This document shows positions 63,055-64,000 of a stretch of 64,000 nucleotides of DNA, piece by piece. Every line of letters begins with the position of its first letter. Position 1 is the stretch's first letter. Origin of the DNA: Caballeronia zhejiangensis. Its GTDB lineage: Bacteria > Pseudomonadota > Gammaproteobacteria > Burkholderiales > Burkholderiaceae. The position numbers were made by a program, and so were the translations under genes. Under the pieces are notes generated by a model that was not told where the DNA came from, ran no database searches, and saw nothing but the letters and a program-made list of their open reading frames with translations. The stretch spans positions 558,001 through 622,000 of the forward strand of contig NZ_JFHD01000001.1 in the NCBI RefSeq assembly GCF_000698575.1, in the 5' to 3' direction.

Positions 63055-64000
63055 ATGATCGATGTACTCAATCCCGCCGACGGCACGCTCGTCGGGCAAG
63101 TCGAACATCATTCGGAAGCGCAGGTGCGCGCCGCCATCGACCGCACATGCGCGGCCTTTCCGGCGTGGTCACGCACATTGGCACGCGAACGAAGCGCACT
63201 GCTGCGCGCATGGTTCGACCTCGTCAGCGCCGACAAGACCGCGTTCGCCGAACTGATGTGCCGCGAGAACGGCAAGTGCATGTCGGAAGCCTTCGGCGAA
63301 ATCGACTATGGCCTGGGCTTCGTCGAATGGTACGCGGAGGAAGCGAAACGCGTGTACGGCGATACCATCCCCACGCACGCGAAAGACGCAGCGGTGATCG
63401 TCACGAAAGAGCCTGTCGGGCCGGTTGCGTCGATCACGCCGTGGAACTTCCCGTTCATGATGATTACGCGCAAGGTCGCGACCGCGCTCGCGGCGGGTTG
63501 CACGATCCTCTTGAAGCCTGCCGAGGAAACGCCGCTGACCGCGTACAAGCTGCTCGAATACGCGCGCCGCGCCGGCATTCCGGAAGGCGTGTTCGAAATG
63601 GTGACGGGCGACCCCGTTCAGATCGGCAAACTCATCACCGACGATCCGCGCATTCGCAAGATCTCGTTCACGGGTTCGACCGCGGTCGGCAAGCTGCTCG
63701 CCGCGCAGTGCGCCGGCACGCTGAAGAAAATGACGATGGAACTCGGCGGCAACGCGCCCTTCATCGTCTTCGACGATGCCGATCTCGACGAAGCCGCGAA
63801 AGCGCTCGTGTCCGCGAAGCTGCGCAACAGCGGACAGGTCTGCATTTCGCCGAACCGCGTGTATGTGCAGGCGAGCATCCACGATGCGTTCGTTCAGCGC
63901 GTCAAGGCGCTCGTCGAAGCGATCCCGGTCGATCAAGGGCTGCAGGACCGGTTTGTCGTCGGTCCGCTGATCAATCGTGCGGCCATCGACAAGGTCGGCA
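63055..64000 (+). CDS. Succinate-semialdehyde-type NAD(P) aldehyde dehydrogenase (5' part, cut by window end)
   Basis: A reading frame starting ATG 63055 (GGAG seven bases upstream) runs open to the window end, giving 315 codons of an aldehyde dehydrogenase. It contains ASITPWNFPFMMITRKVATAL, FTGSTAVGKLL, catalytic-Glu MELGGNAPFIVFDDADLD, and catalytic-Cys GQVCISPNRVYV. These match succinate-semialdehyde dehydrogenases (GabD type), which oxidise succinate semialdehyde to succinate. The usual C-terminal third lies beyond 64000. It is divergent from the AraC-type gene. Confidence 0.87.
   Translation, partial: MIDVLNPADGTLVGQVEHHSEAQVRAAIDRTCAAFPAWSRTLARERSALLRAWFDLVSADKTAFAELMCRENGKCMSEAFGEIDYGLGFVEWYAEEAKRVYGDTIPTHAKDAAVIVTKEPVGPVASITPWNFPFMMITRKVATALAAGCTILLKPAEETPLTAYKLLEYARRAGIPEGVFEMVTGDPVQIGKLITDDPRIRKISFTGSTAVGKLLAAQCAGTLKKMTMELGGNAPFIVFDDADLDEAAKALVSAKLRNSGQVCISPNRVYVQASIHDAFVQRVKALVEAIPVDQGLQDRFVVGPLINRAAIDKVG

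Overview
The window is GC-rich Gram-negative DNA. Its gene families (a trimeric Burkholderia-type porin, many LysR/LacI regulators, MHS and ACS-type MFS carriers, a PAAR/M35 effector pair) point to a Burkholderiaceae genome of the Paraburkholderia/Caballeronia type, probably a secondary replicon rich in catabolic genes. No rRNA, tRNA, CRISPR array, replication origin or housekeeping core was found.

Layout. (1) 0-1.6 kb: a Tat-exported dipeptide-type solute-binding protein. (2) 1.8-3.8 kb: a lower-GC accessory island with an IS5-like transposase tail, a PAAR protein, an M35-like metallopeptidase broken by a one-base frameshift, and an exported OmpA-like protein. (3) 3.8-17.4 kb: a sulfur-scavenging region. 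It has two flavin monooxygenases around an SsuA-like binding protein, DUF3088, a SoxC/c-type cytochrome sulfite dehydrogenase pair, RidA, a porin, then an operon of arylsulfatase, formylglycine-generating enzyme, NlpA/MetQ-like binding protein and YkgJ-like protein. (4) 17.7-23.8 kb: a complete GlpSTPQUV-type glycerol ABC transporter operon ending in a clear intrinsic terminator. (5) 24.1-27.9 kb: a galactarate/talarate-type dehydratase, its MFS carrier and a divergent LacI regulator with palindromic operators, flanked by two gene-poor stretches. (6) 28.5-30.8 kb: LysR plus DctA. (7) 30.8-37.1 kb: an MHS-type carrier, an orphan binding protein and a two-subunit ATP-citrate-lyase-like enzyme. 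Identical-geometry LysR boxes lie upstream of the carrier and upstream of the lyase. (8) 37.5-43.2 kb: Fe-alcohol dehydrogenase, MFS, FMN 2-hydroxyacid oxidase and atypical SDR, with a divergent LysR. (9) 43.3-49.3 kb: TRAP transporter, LacI regulator, 2-hydroxyacid dehydrogenase and amidohydrolase/lactonase behind a tandem palindromic operator. (10) 49.3-61.9 kb: two catabolic operons that share a nearly identical promoter element. One is MFS plus 2-hydroxyacid dehydrogenase with a divergent alpha/beta hydrolase. The other is hydantoinase A/B, CaiB/BaiF CoA-transferase, enoyl-CoA hydratase, MFS and HMG-CoA-lyase-like lyase, with a divergent LysR. (11) 61.9-64 kb: AraC regulator and a succinate-semialdehyde-type dehydrogenase cut by the window end.

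The best candidates for undescribed biology are the hydantoinase/CoA-transferase/hydratase/lyase operon and its apparent regulatory link to the neighbouring operon, the citrate-lyase module with its paired LysR boxes, and the arylsulfatase with a non-canonical CxIxR active-site motif beside a membrane-targeted formylglycine-generating enzyme. Function calls rest on reading translated sequences and recalled family motifs. No database search was run.
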